64,000 nucleotides of DNA from Sedimentitalea xiamensis (GTDB lineage: Bacteria; Pseudomonadota; Alphaproteobacteria; Rhodobacterales; Rhodobacteraceae). Each line of letters begins with the position of its first letter. Position 1 is the first letter of the stretch. The translations under genes were made by a program, and so were the position numbers. The DNA lies in NCBI RefSeq assembly GCF_030164465.1, contig NZ_JASNJE010000010.1:62001-126000 (forward strand), written 5' to 3'. The notes beneath the pieces are model-generated. The model searched no databases. It had not been told where the DNA came from and saw only the letters and a program-made list of their open reading frames with translations. Positions 1-8,582 of this stretch are shown here, piece by piece.

Positions 1-46
1 CATGTTCTTCGCCGTTGACAGTCAGTTTGACGATCTGTTTTCCCAT
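1..46 (-). CDS. (2Fe-2S) small subunit of a molybdenum hydroxylase, CoxS-like (partial, N-terminus only)
   Basis: Only the first 15 codons are in the window. The visible start MGKQIVKLTVNGEEH is the usual opening of the small [2Fe-2S] subunit of the xanthine dehydrogenase / CO dehydrogenase family, which carries electrons from the molybdenum centre to the FAD subunit in a cytoplasmic complex. It begins 11 nt after the stop of the FAD-subunit gene, so the two are surely co-transcribed, and the large molybdenum subunit is expected beyond the window edge. Family membership rests on these few residues plus the neighbour. The substrate (CO, an aromatic or an N-heterocycle) cannot be told. Confidence 0.75.
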   Translation of the reverse strand, partial: MGKQIVKLTVNGEEH

Positions 47-57
47 GTCTTCCCCCC

Positions 58-912
58 TCAGGCGCGCGACAGGGCGCGCGCGATGGCGCGGGAAATGATG
101 ATCCCGGCCACGTGTTTCTTGAATTCCACCGGGCCGCGGTTGTCGCCGGTCGGGTCGATATCGGCCAGCGCCGCGTCGGTGGCGGCCTTGATGGCGGCGG
201 CGTCGCCGGTGCTGCCCACCAGCGCGTCGCCGGCGGCCTGCGACCAGACCGGCACATCGCTGAGATTGGTCATCGCGACCGAGGCGCTGCCGATGCGGTC
301 CCCATCGCGCGAGATCAGCGCCGCACAGGCAGCCGTGGCGTAGTCGCCGATCTTGCGCTTCTGCTTTTCATAGGCGTATCCCGCGCCCGTCGCCGTGAAC
401 CGGATGCGGGTCAGGAGTTCCTCGTCATCGCGCGCGGTCATATAGGCGGCTTCGTAGAAATCGCGCGCCGCGACCTCGCGGGTGCCGTCCGCGCCGACCA
501 GTTCGAACCGTGCGTCCAGGCATTGCATCAGCCCCGGCATGTCGTTGCCCGGATCGCCGTTGGCGACGTTGCCGCCGACCGTGCCCATGTAGCGCACCTG
601 CGGATCGGCGATCTGCAGCGCCGCCTCGCGCAGGATCGGGGCGGCGTCGGCCAGCCCTGCGTGGGCGATCAGATCGTGCTGGGTGGTCATCGCGCCGATG
701 CTGATTTCAGCCCCGTCGATGGCGATCCCGCGCAGTTCCGCGATCCCCTGAAGGTCGATCAGATGCGGCACCTCGGCCATCCGCAGCTTCATCATCGGGA
801 TCAGGCTGTGCCCGCCCGCCATCACGCGGGCGTCGTCCCCGTGTTCGTTCAGGACGGCCAGCGCCCCCCGGATGTCGTCCGGGCGGTAATATTCGAATCT
901 CGATGGTATCAT
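58..912 (-). CDS. FAD-binding medium subunit of xanthine dehydrogenase / CO dehydrogenase family (CoxM-like)
   Basis: This 284-residue protein has the two FAD-binding loops of the family: AGGHSLIPMMKLRMAE near residue 32 and TVGGNVANGDPGNDMP near residue 110. Known members take electrons from the [2Fe-2S] subunit and pass them to the respiratory chain or NAD. The start at 912 (MIPSRFEYYRP) matches the family N-terminus and has an AGGGGAGGG ribosome site just upstream; a longer in-frame start at 975 adds 21 unrelated residues. It lies upstream of the small subunit and about 140 nt downstream of an MHYT-LytTR regulator, an arrangement reminiscent of the cox cluster of carboxidotrophs. Whether the enzyme oxidises CO cannot be judged without the large subunit. 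Confidence 0.9.
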   Translation of the reverse strand: MIPSRFEYYRPDDIRGALAVLNEHGDDARVMAGGHSLIPMMKLRMAEVPHLIDLQGIAELRGIAIDGAEISIGAMTTQHDLIAHAGLADAAPILREAALQIADPQVRYMGTVGGNVANGDPGNDMPGLMQCLDARFELVGADGTREVAARDFYEAAYMTARDDEELLTRIRFTATGAGYAYEKQKRKIGDYATAACAALISRDGDRIGSASVAMTNLSDVPVWSQAAGDALVGSTGDAAAIKAATDAALADIDPTGDNRGPVEFKKHVAGIIISRAIARALSRA

Positions 913-1056
913 GCGGCGACCCTCCCCTGCTGTCGTGGCCGCATCAGACACCGGCGGGCCATAGGCGCTGACCACGAAGGCATGGCGGGCCTGACCCGAT
1001 GCACGAAATGCGCATGGGCTGCACGAGTTGCGTATGCAGGTGCAGAAACGGCGGCG

Positions 1057-2172
1057 TCAGACGCCGAGGCTCTTGCGGATATCCGCCAGGTGGGACCGGC
1101 TGACCGGCGCCTTGTCCAGCGACGTGACCCCGTCGAAATAGAGCACGCCGGTGTCCTTCTTGCGCTCGAAACTGCTGACGAAATCGGCGTTCACCACATA
1201 GCTGCGGTGACAGCGGTGAAAGCCCTGCCCTTCCAGCCGCCGGTCCGCTTCCGAGATCGACCAGGGCGAAAACATCCGTCCGCTCCGGCAGTAGAGATAG
1301 GTATACCGCCCCTCGGCCCGGATCGCGGCGATGTCGGTGGTGGCGGCGAAATGGATGCGCCCGTCCTTTTCATAGGGCACCCGGATCGCGGCGCTGTCCC
1401 CCGGCGCGCGGGACGGTGTTTCCGGTTCCGGCGGCGCGGATACCGGCACCGGGTCAGCCGCCGGCGCATCGGCCCGGAACGTGACTCCGGTCAGCAGGAA
1501 GGCCCCGGCAATGACGAAGGACGCCAGCGTCACGCCAAAGGCGAGCACCTCGTTGCTCATCCCCAGCGGGCTCGGCACATCCCCCGGCACCGGCGCGAAA
1601 CGGGTGCCGCCCATGGCGATGAAATGCACCGAAAACACCGCCAGCCCGAATCCCAGCGTGCCAAGGATGATGTTGCGCGCCCGCCGCTGCCCGTAGCAGA
1701 GCCGGAACGACACGATGCAGAGCGCCAGCGAACAGGCCAGCGCCAGCGCGACCCCCGCCGCCGAATAGACCGGGCGGCACATCTGCATCCCGGACATGCC
1801 GATGTAATGCATCGCCGGAACTCCCAGCCCGAGAATGCCGCCCGCCAGGGTGATCCGCAGCGGCGTGCGGTCCCCGAAATGCACGATCAGCAGGGCGCAG
1901 CCGGTCATCAGCACCGCCACCAGCGCCGAGATCAGCGTCGTCAGCGCGTCATAGTAAAAGAGGATCGGCAGGCGCAGCCCCAGCATGGCGACGAAATGCA
2001 TCGACCAGATGCCGCCACCCAACGCCACGGCAGACATCGCCACCACCAGCTTGCGCCGGGCGAGGCCCAGCCGCGACGCCCCCTGGGTCAGCGACAAGCC
2101 GGTAAACCCCGACATCAGCACGATCGCCAGGGACGCCAGGACCAGGGCCGGATTGTAGCTGTAGTCCAACAT
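1057..2172 (-). CDS. MHYT-domain sensor with C-terminal LytTR DNA-binding domain (CoxC/CoxH-like)
   Basis: This 371-residue protein has an N-terminal half of about seven membrane segments carrying three MHYT-type motifs (SMHFVAM, AMHYIGM, SVHFIAM). MHYT domains are proposed to bind copper and sense a diatomic gas. A Pro-rich linker follows, then a LytTR DNA-binding domain (residues about 275-370, with RYTYLYCRSGR and FHRCHRSYVVN). CoxC and CoxH of Oligotropha carboxidovorans have the same layout, and here too the gene sits directly upstream of molybdenum hydroxylase genes, so a role as their membrane-bound regulator is likely. I chose ATG 2172 (MLDYSYNPALVLAS) because the family begins there; an upstream TTG at 2208 is possible. 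The ligase gene ends 42 nt upstream on the same strand. Confidence 0.9.
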   Translation of the reverse strand: MLDYSYNPALVLASLAIVLMSGFTGLSLTQGASRLGLARRKLVVAMSAVALGGGIWSMHFVAMLGLRLPILFYYDALTTLISALVAVLMTGCALLIVHFGDRTPLRITLAGGILGLGVPAMHYIGMSGMQMCRPVYSAAGVALALACSLALCIVSFRLCYGQRRARNIILGTLGFGLAVFSVHFIAMGGTRFAPVPGDVPSPLGMSNEVLAFGVTLASFVIAGAFLLTGVTFRADAPAADPVPVSAPPEPETPSRAPGDSAAIRVPYEKDGRIHFAATTDIAAIRAEGRYTYLYCRSGRMFSPWSISEADRRLEGQGFHRCHRSYVVNADFVSSFERKKDTGVLYFDGVTSLDKAPVSRSHLADIRKSLGV

Positions 2173-2214
2173 GGATCTACTATTGAAACGCGGCGCGGCG
2201 TTTTGCAACGCTGG

Positions 2215-3780
2215 CTATCGGGTGCCGTCCCAGTAGGGCGCGCGCAGTTCCCGTTTCAGGATCTTGCCGATGGAACTGCGGGGCAGGCTGTCGCGCAGTT
2301 CCACCGCGCTCAGCCGCTGGCTCTTGCCCAGCTTCTCGTTGGCCGCGTCACGGATCTCCGCGGCGCCGCGGGCCGCACCGGGGCGCAGCACCACCAGCCC
2401 CAGCGGCGTTTCCCCCCAGGCGTCGGACGGCACGCCGATCACCGCGGCGTCTGTGACATCCGGGTCCGCCAGCAGCACCAGTTCCAGGTCGTTGGCATAG
2501 ATGTTCAGCCCGCCGGAAATGATCATGTCCTTCTTGCGGTCCGACAGGACGAGAAACCCGTCCGCGTCAAACGACCCCATGTCGCCCGACCGGAAAAAGG
2601 CAAGCCCCTCGGGGCTCTGCCAGATATAGTCGCGCGTCAGGTCGTCCCGGCCGTAGTATCCCGCCATCATCGCCGGGCCGCGCCCGCAGATCTCCCCGAC
2701 CTCGCCCGGCGCGACCTCGCGCCCCCCGGCGTCAATCAGGCGGATGTCGGTGTTCGGCGCGGGCTTGCCCACCGTGTGCAGCTTGGTCGGGTTCTCGTCC
2801 GCCACCAGCACCGTGACCCCGCCGCCTTCGGTCAGCCCGTAATATTCGATCAGCTTGCCGGGGAACCGGGCCAGCACATCGGCCTTCACATCCGCCCGCA
2901 GCGGTGCGGAGGTCGAGAATTTCATCCGCATCGACGAAAGGTCGAAACTGTCGAAATCCGGCAGGTCCATGATCCGCTTGTATTGCACCGGCACCAGCAT
3001 CGTGTGGGTGATCCTTTCGCGCTCGACGATCTGCAGATAGGCGCGGGCGTCGAATTTCGCCATAAGATGGACGGTGGAGCCGCCGAACAGCGTCGGCAGG
3101 AAGGACACGATGGTGGTGTTGGAATAGAGCGGCGTCGACAGCAGCGTGCGCGCGTGGTCGTCATAGCCGTTGGGCGTCACCCGGTCCATCTGCGCCGCCC
3201 GCATCCAGTGATTGTGCAGGATGCCCTTGGGGGTGCCGGTGGTGCCCGAGGAATAGATCAGGTTGAACGGATCGGCCATGCCGACCGGGATCATCGGGTC
3301 GGTCTCGGCGGCGCCCCGCACCGCCGCCCGGAAACCGGCAAAGGCCGGATGATCGAAATCCAGCGCGAAACGGGCGATGTCCATGTCGCCGGCGAACCCG
3401 TCCACGAGATCGAGATATTGCGCCGCGACAAAGATCGCCCGCGCCGAACAGTCGGTGAGCATCTTCGCCAGCGCCTCGGGCGAGGCCATGGTCGACAGCG
3501 GCGTGACGCCGGCGCCGGCGCGCAGGATGCCCATGAACAGGGTCGCGTAATCGGCGGAATTCGGCGACAGGACGGCGATGTTGTCGCCCTTGCCGACCCC
3601 CAGTCCCAGCAGCAGGTTGGCGACGCGGTTGATCCCGCGGTCGAAGTCGGCCCAGGTCAGGCGTGTCGTCCCGCAGACCACGGCGAGCCGGTCCGGATGC
3701 GCCTTCGCATTGTCGCGGACCCGCTGCACGATGGTGCAGTCCGGTTCGGTGTCGGGCGATGGCGGCTGAATCTCGATCAA
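2215..3780 (-). CDS. AMP-dependent acyl-CoA synthetase/ligase
   Basis: This 521-residue member of the adenylate-forming superfamily activates a carboxylic acid with ATP and joins it to CoA. The P-loop IYSSGTTGTPKG (about residue 180), YYGLTEGGG, the hinge SGDMGSFDADGFLVLSDRKKD and the C-terminal catalytic lysine in SSIGKILKREL are all present. The start is inferred as TTG at 3780, with AAAAGGAAC upstream in the 17-nt gap after the TRAP permease; no ATG precedes the conserved sequence. It is on the same strand as the TRAP importer and regulator, so it probably activates the imported acid. The exact substrate is not readable; the family covers fatty, aromatic and dicarboxylic acids. Confidence 0.9.
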   Translation of the reverse strand: MIEIQPPSPDTEPDCTIVQRVRDNAKAHPDRLAVVCGTTRLTWADFDRGINRVANLLLGLGVGKGDNIAVLSPNSADYATLFMGILRAGAGVTPLSTMASPEALAKMLTDCSARAIFVAAQYLDLVDGFAGDMDIARFALDFDHPAFAGFRAAVRGAAETDPMIPVGMADPFNLIYSSGTTGTPKGILHNHWMRAAQMDRVTPNGYDDHARTLLSTPLYSNTTIVSFLPTLFGGSTVHLMAKFDARAYLQIVERERITHTMLVPVQYKRIMDLPDFDSFDLSSMRMKFSTSAPLRADVKADVLARFPGKLIEYYGLTEGGGVTVLVADENPTKLHTVGKPAPNTDIRLIDAGGREVAPGEVGEICGRGPAMMAGYYGRDDLTRDYIWQSPEGLAFFRSGDMGSFDADGFLVLSDRKKDMIISGGLNIYANDLELVLLADPDVTDAAVIGVPSDAWGETPLGLVVLRPGAARGAAEIRDAANEKLGKSQRLSAVELRDSLPRSSIGKILKRELRAPYWDGTR

Positions 3781-3797
3781 GTCCCCGGTTCCTTTTC

Positions 3798-5807
3798 CTA
3801 GGCCGCGCCGCCCTGCGCTTCTTCCGCCTGCCGCGCCCGCCAGGCCAGGACCATCGGCAGCGCGCAAAGCGCGGCCCCGAGCAGGAACGAGGTGCCCCCG
3901 CTCATGTCCAGCAACGGTGTCTTCGGCTTGGCGATCAGCAGCCCGCCCAGGAACAGCAGCACCCGCAGGGGCATGGACGCCGCACCGCGCACCGGACCCA
4001 CCAGGCTGATGTATCCCTGAAGCGCCGCCGAGATCATCGCCACCCCGACCAGCGCGCTGACGAGCGCAAAGGCGACCTCCATCGGCGGCGCCTGCCCGAC
4101 CAGCGCCGGGTTCAGCACGAAGAAGAACGGCGCGATGTAGATGACGCCGCCCAGCCGCATCGCTTCCAGCCCGGTGGCCATGGCGTTGCTGCCCGCCATC
4201 GTCGAGGCCGCGAAGGCGCCAAGCGCCACCGGCGGCGTGATGTAGCTGACCATGCCCCAGTAGAGGATGAACAGATGCACCGCGAGCTGGTTCAGCCCGC
4301 CCGCTTCCAGCGCCGGCGCCAGCACCACGGCGAGAAAGATGTAACAGGCCGTGACCGTCATCCCCATGCCGAAGATGAAGGCCGTGACCGCCCCCATCAG
4401 GAGAAGCACCAGCGTGTTGTCCCCGGCGAGGAACACCAGTTCGTTGACCAGCGTGCCGGCGAGCCCGGTGGCCGAGAACGACCCGACGATCAGCCCGACG
4501 CCCAGAAGGATCGCGGTCAGTTCCGCAAGCCCCATGCCGACGCCCACGATCATGTTGCCAAGGCGCTTCAGGTCGAGCCGGTGGCTGGCGCGGAACTGGT
4601 TGACGATCAGCAGAAGCACCGTGGCATAGAACGGTGCGGAGGTTTCGCGCCGCAGCCCGATCATCATGAACAGCAGGAGCGCGAAGACGAAGATATAGGG
4701 CCAGCCGTCCTTCATCACCTGCCGCAGCACCGGCAGGTCGGGCCTGGGCAGGCCGCGCAGCCCGCGCCGGGCGGAATAGGCGTCGATCTGGGTGAAGAGA
4801 CCCCAGTAGAACAGCAGGCTCGGGATCGCGGCGGCGAGCGCGATGTCCACATAGGGCCGCGACAGGAAGGACGCCATGACGAAGGCAGTCGCCCCCATGA
4901 TCGGCGGCATCAGCACGCCCCCGGTGGAGGCGCAGGCCTCGGTCGCCGCCGCGGTGCGGGCGGAAAACCCGGTCTTGCGCATCGCCGGGATCGACACCGC
5001 GCCGGTGGTCAGCACGTTGGAAATGACGCTGCCCGACATCGACCCCATGAAGCCGCTGGCAAAGATCGACACCTTGGCCGCGCCGCCGCGATAGCCGCCC
5101 ACCAGCCCCAGCGCGAGATCGTTGAAGAACTGCCCGCCGCCGGTGCGCTGGAGCACCGCGCCAAACAGGATGAAGCCGATGACGACGCCGCCAAAGGCCT
5201 TCATCGGGATGCCGAAACTGCTTTCGGCGGAATAGATGTGATAGGGCACGGTTTGCAGGAAGGTGCTCTGGAAGCCCGAGAACGGGTCCGGCACATGGCC
5301 CGCGAAGGTCGGGTAGAAGGCAAAGAAGGTGACGATGGCGAACAGGACCAGCCCGCCGGCCCGCCGCGTCGCTTCGAGGATCAGGAAAAAGAACACCACC
5401 GCGACCCATTGCGCCACCTCGGGCGGGGCGTATTCCCAGCCCTGGCTCAGGTTCGTCTGCGCCGTCTGCCCGAGATATACGGTGCAGCCCAGCGAAACCG
5501 CGAACAGCGCCCAGTCCAGCAGCGACGGCGGACCGCCCTTGCCGCCCCGGCGCTGGAAGATCAGGAAACTCAGCGCCAGGAACAGCCCGCCGAGGAAATA
5601 GAGATAGCGCCCGTCGATCAGCACGATCCCGAAAAGCTGGAGGTTGAACAGCTGGTTCACCACCAGCACCAGCGACAGCAAAGTGCCGCCGATCACCGCC
5701 CAACGCGCCGGTCCCGACAGCCGTTCGGCCGGGGTCGCGCCGTCGATGGCGGTCGTTTCAATCCCGGCTTTCTTCAGCGCCGCGTCTGTCTTGTCTTCCG
5801 AAGTCAT
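3798..5807 (-). CDS. TRAP transporter fused permease (DctQM-type, TAXI family)
   Basis: This 669-residue inner-membrane protein fuses the small (Q) and large (M) TRAP permease domains. The N-terminal four or so helices (residues about 35-160) are followed by the long DctM-like domain with the conserved stretch GSVISNVLTTGAVSIPAMRKTGF and the ALGAFAAST region near the end. TRAP systems import organic acids with a Na+ gradient. The fused form goes with TAXI-type binding proteins, one of which is encoded 84 nt upstream on the same strand. The stop is followed after 17 nt by the CoA ligase. The substrate is not readable from sequence. Confidence 0.93.
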   Translation of the reverse strand: MTSEDKTDAALKKAGIETTAIDGATPAERLSGPARWAVIGGTLLSLVLVVNQLFNLQLFGIVLIDGRYLYFLGGLFLALSFLIFQRRGGKGGPPSLLDWALFAVSLGCTVYLGQTAQTNLSQGWEYAPPEVAQWVAVVFFFLILEATRRAGGLVLFAIVTFFAFYPTFAGHVPDPFSGFQSTFLQTVPYHIYSAESSFGIPMKAFGGVVIGFILFGAVLQRTGGGQFFNDLALGLVGGYRGGAAKVSIFASGFMGSMSGSVISNVLTTGAVSIPAMRKTGFSARTAAATEACASTGGVLMPPIMGATAFVMASFLSRPYVDIALAAAIPSLLFYWGLFTQIDAYSARRGLRGLPRPDLPVLRQVMKDGWPYIFVFALLLFMMIGLRRETSAPFYATVLLLIVNQFRASHRLDLKRLGNMIVGVGMGLAELTAILLGVGLIVGSFSATGLAGTLVNELVFLAGDNTLVLLLMGAVTAFIFGMGMTVTACYIFLAVVLAPALEAGGLNQLAVHLFILYWGMVSYITPPVALGAFAASTMAGSNAMATGLEAMRLGGVIYIAPFFFVLNPALVGQAPPMEVAFALVSALVGVAMISAALQGYISLVGPVRGAASMPLRVLLFLGGLLIAKPKTPLLDMSGGTSFLLGAALCALPMVLAWRARQAEEAQGGAA

Positions 5808-5891
5808 GCTGGGGTCCGTCCGGTTTGGCGTCCTTCACGGCAACGGGCCGGCCACGCAAGCGGCCGACCCGTCCGTCGATATCTGCGGGGT

Positions 5892-7028
5892 TCAGAAAAC
5901 CACCTCGAACCCGCCCGCTTCCAGCGCCTTGCGGCGGGCGTCGGCCCAGCCAGCTTCCCAATCGGCGGGCGCGTCGGCCTTCAGGGCCTCCCATGCGGCC
6001 ATCAGCGCCTTCTGCCGTTCGATCAGCCTGTCGTTGTGGGCCTGCGCCGCATCGTTCCAGAGACCGCGTTCATTGAAATAGAGGATCGCGCCCTCGTGAT
6101 AGGGCACCACCCATTCCATGTTCTGCTTGTCCAGCGCCCAGCCGCCGATGCCCGGCGCCTTGCCGTCATAGGCCGGGAACAGTTCGACCATCGCCTTGGT
6201 CATGTTGTAGACCAGATCGGTTTCGGTTGCGGCGATGGCGGTCAGCACCGGATAGGGATAGCCCGCGCCCTGATAGCCGTCGGTGCCGTCGATATTGGCC
6301 CCGACCGTCGCCAGGTTGGGCTGGAAGAACGGCGCGATCCCCTTCATCGCGGCGATGCCCTCGGCATTGTCCGGGTCGATCGGCGGCCAGAACAGCCCGC
6401 GCGGACCCGATGCCGCCTCATAGGCCTTGCCCGAGTTGGTCGAGGCGAAGGCCGCGTCCACCTGGTCTTCGATCAGCCCAGTCCAGCTGGCGCCGAAGCC
6501 GCCGAAATCGACCCGCTCCACATCGTCCCAGGTCAGCCCGCCATAGGCGAGATAGGCTTCGGTGTTCACGTTCAGCGCCGGGGCGCCGACGATGAAGGCC
6601 ACCCGCTTGCCCCTGAGGTCGGCAAAGGTCTCGATCCCCTCGTCCCCGGCGACGCCGACCGCCAGGTTGATCGCGCCGCCGTTGTTGGCCAGCAGCACCC
6701 GGATCGGCTGCGGCCCCCAGTTCTCGGCCCCGAAGTCGAACACGCCTTCCTGCGCCATGAAGCTGCCGCCGACGCCGGTTGCGGAAAACTGCACCCGGCC
6801 CTGGCGCAGCGGTTCGGTGCGCGACACGTCGTTCTTGCCGGGCAGGACCCGCAGGTTGACGCCCGCCGCGTCCTGCAGGGCCGCGCCGATGGCGACGGCC
6901 TGGTTGTAACCGGCCGACCCGGTGTCATATGCTGTCCAGGACAATTGCGCCGGCAGCGCGAAATCCGCGGCACCCGCGACAGCGGCCGACATGCCAAACG
7001 CCGCGACCGCGGCAACGAAAGTCTTCAT
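5892..7028 (-). CDS. TAXI family TRAP transporter periplasmic solute-binding protein
   Basis: This 378-residue secreted protein starts with a signal peptide (MKTFVAAVAAFGMSAAVAGA, cleavage near AGA-AD). The mature part has TAXI features: the early YNQAVAIGAALQDAAGVNLRVLPGKNDV-type segment, in which the ligand is usually held, and GKRVAFIVGAPALNVN. It captures the substrate for the downstream fused permease. ATG 7028 was chosen because the signal peptide begins there and GGGAGG lies 8 nt upstream. It is the first gene of the minus-strand group, divergent from the MaoC gene across 229 bp that should hold both promoters. Confidence 0.93.
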   Translation of the reverse strand: MKTFVAAVAAFGMSAAVAGAADFALPAQLSWTAYDTGSAGYNQAVAIGAALQDAAGVNLRVLPGKNDVSRTEPLRQGRVQFSATGVGGSFMAQEGVFDFGAENWGPQPIRVLLANNGGAINLAVGVAGDEGIETFADLRGKRVAFIVGAPALNVNTEAYLAYGGLTWDDVERVDFGGFGASWTGLIEDQVDAAFASTNSGKAYEAASGPRGLFWPPIDPDNAEGIAAMKGIAPFFQPNLATVGANIDGTDGYQGAGYPYPVLTAIAATETDLVYNMTKAMVELFPAYDGKAPGIGGWALDKQNMEWVVPYHEGAILYFNERGLWNDAAQAHNDRLIERQKALMAAWEALKADAPADWEAGWADARRKALEAGGFEVVF

Positions 7029-7257
7029 CTGGATCCTCCCTGATCTGAAATCGTCGGCCCGCGCCCGAAGGCGGGCACGACACCGGGCGCCACGCATCCG
7101 TCTGATCTGCGGAATTTCGTTTCGCTCTGCGGCATGATATGAATCGATCCGTCACGGTGTCAAGCCGACTGGACCGGCGGGCGCAGGTTTGCATTGCGCC
7201 CGCCGCGCCGGGCTGACACCAAGGCAGGCAAAGACAGCAACCGCACGGAAGACCCAC
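7029..7257. promoter_or_regulatory. Divergent promoter region between TAXI-TRAP operon and MaoC gene
   Basis: This 229-bp non-coding region separates two divergent starts. It has a good GGGAGG ribosome site for the minus-strand gene and a lower-GC patch around 7105-7155 (GGAATTTCGTTTCG ... GCATGATATGAATCG) that could hold promoter or operator elements. I cannot assign exact -35/-10 boxes. Confidence 0.45.
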
Positions 7258-7734
7258 ATGACACAGACCACCACGGAACCGGGCCTGATCCCCTTCGAAA
7301 GCATCCCGATCGGACAGGTCCGCAGCTTTGGCGCCTACGAGGTCACAAAGGAAGAGATCATCGAATTCGCCAGCAAATATGACGCGCAGTTCTTTCACCT
7401 CGACGAAGAGGCGGCGAAGGACTCGCTGTTCGGCGGGCTTTGCGCCAGCGGCTGGCACACCTGCGCCATGACCATGGCGATGCTGGTGGAGGACATGAAG
7501 AGCCGCGGCAAGTCGCTCGGCTCGCCCGGCATCGACCAGCTGCGCTGGAAACACCCGGTGTTTCCCGGCGACATCCTGTCGGTGCGGATGGAGGTGATCG
7601 ACAAGATCGAACCGAAATCGCGCTCCGACATCGGATTCGTCGTCAGCAAGACCACGGTCAGCACCCAGACCGGCACCGAGGTGATGGAATTCATCAGCAA
7701 GGGGATCTTTCCGAAGACCGGCGGCGCGTCCTAG
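7258..7734 (+). CDS. MaoC-family (R)-specific enoyl-CoA hydratase/dehydratase
   Basis: This 158-residue hot-dog-fold protein is about the normal size for a single-domain MaoC hydratase, which adds water to or removes it from an acyl-CoA. The segment YDAQFFHLDEEAAKDSLFGG (residues about 39-58), carrying the Asp/His active-site pair, and the later LRWKHPVFPGDIL are family hallmarks. The start at 7258 (MTQTTTEPGLIPFE) matches family length; an upstream extension is not similar to anything I know. It is divergent from the TRAP and CoA-ligase genes and may act on the CoA ester made by that ligase. Its stop overlaps the stop of the convergent SMP-30 gene by four bases (CTAG). Confidence 0.9.
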   Translation: MTQTTTEPGLIPFESIPIGQVRSFGAYEVTKEEIIEFASKYDAQFFHLDEEAAKDSLFGGLCASGWHTCAMTMAMLVEDMKSRGKSLGSPGIDQLRWKHPVFPGDILSVRMEVIDKIEPKSRSDIGFVVSKTTVSTQTGTEVMEFISKGIFPKTGGAS

Positions 7735-8582
7735 ACCATCACGCGGTGTTCCGCCTGCCCCGCCACCGGCGCGACGGACAGGCGGAACGTCTGACCCTCC
7801 GCCGGGCCGGCGAGACCCGTGGCGGCGCTGGTGACGAACAGCTCGTCCAGATTCGCACCGCCAAAGGCCGGGCAGCTCGATTGCCGCGCCGGCACCGCGA
7901 CCCGCGCGATTTCCCGGCCCGATGCGTCGTATCGCACCACCCGTGCCCCGCCCCATTGCGCGTTCCACAAGCATCCCTCTGCATCCACGACCGCGCCATC
8001 GGGGAAGACGCCGTCGCCGGTGATCGTCACCAGGTCCGACGGGTCTCCCTTCGGCCAGCCCGACGCGTCCAGCGCCTGCCGCCGGATGCGCCGCGTCGGC
8101 GTATCGCAGAAATAGGCGCACCGCCCGTCCGGCGAAAAACAGATGGCGTTGGGGATGGTGAGCCCGGCGAACAGGCGGCGCAGCTCGCCCCTGTAATAGC
8201 GATAGATCGCCCCTGCCCCGCGCTCCGCTGCCTTGCCCATGGTGCCGATCCAGAACCCGCCCCGCGGGTCCGCCCGCCCGTCGTTGGACCGGGTTTCGGG
8301 CCGGTCCGCTTCCAGATCGCAGACCGTCGTCGCGGCCCCGCTCACCAGATCGAAGCGGAACAGACGGGTTTCCGACGCGATCAGCAGGCTGTCCCGGTCG
8401 ATCCATCCGGCGGCGGAGACCATTTCGTCGAATGTCCATTGCGCCGGGCCGCGCGCGGTACGGGTCAGCAGCCGCCGGCCCAGAATGTCGAACCAGAACA
8501 GCTGGCCCCGTTCCGGATGCCAGAGCGGCCCTTCGCCAAGCGCGCAGGCGCGGGCGTCGAACAGCACCGCCCCGGCGGTCAT
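7731..8582 (-). CDS. SMP-30/gluconolactonase/LRE family protein
   Basis: This 283-residue six-bladed beta-propeller is of the senescence-marker-30 / gluconolactonase family, which hydrolyses sugar or other lactones using one divalent metal. Likely metal ligands are the Glu in GEGPLWH (about residue 17), the Asn in SNDGRADPRGGFWIGTM (about 105) and the Asp near GVFPDGAVVDAEG. The ATG overlaps the upstream COG0523 GTPase stop (ATGA), so the two are translationally coupled. This may be the last gene of a three-gene operon with the amidohydrolase. The substrate is unknown; a lactone from a sugar acid is typical. Confidence 0.9.
   Translation of the reverse strand: MTAGAVLFDARACALGEGPLWHPERGQLFWFDILGRRLLTRTARGPAQWTFDEMVSAAGWIDRDSLLIASETRLFRFDLVSGAATTVCDLEADRPETRSNDGRADPRGGFWIGTMGKAAERGAGAIYRYYRGELRRLFAGLTIPNAICFSPDGRCAYFCDTPTRRIRRQALDASGWPKGDPSDLVTITGDGVFPDGAVVDAEGCLWNAQWGGARVVRYDASGREIARVAVPARQSSCPAFGGANLDELFVTSAATGLAGPAEGQTFRLSVAPVAGQAEHRVMV

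Noticed and set aside
112-3801. 1229-codon open frame on the plus strand
   Set aside because: It is antisense to four well-supported minus-strand genes, rich in Arg, His and Gln with no known domain; such long shadow frames are expected in DNA of this GC content.
2215-5703. 1162-codon minus frame that would fuse the CoA ligase to a long upstream part
   Set aside because: The first 640 codons are an out-of-frame reading of the TRAP permease. The ligase proper starts at TTG 3780 with its own ribosome site.
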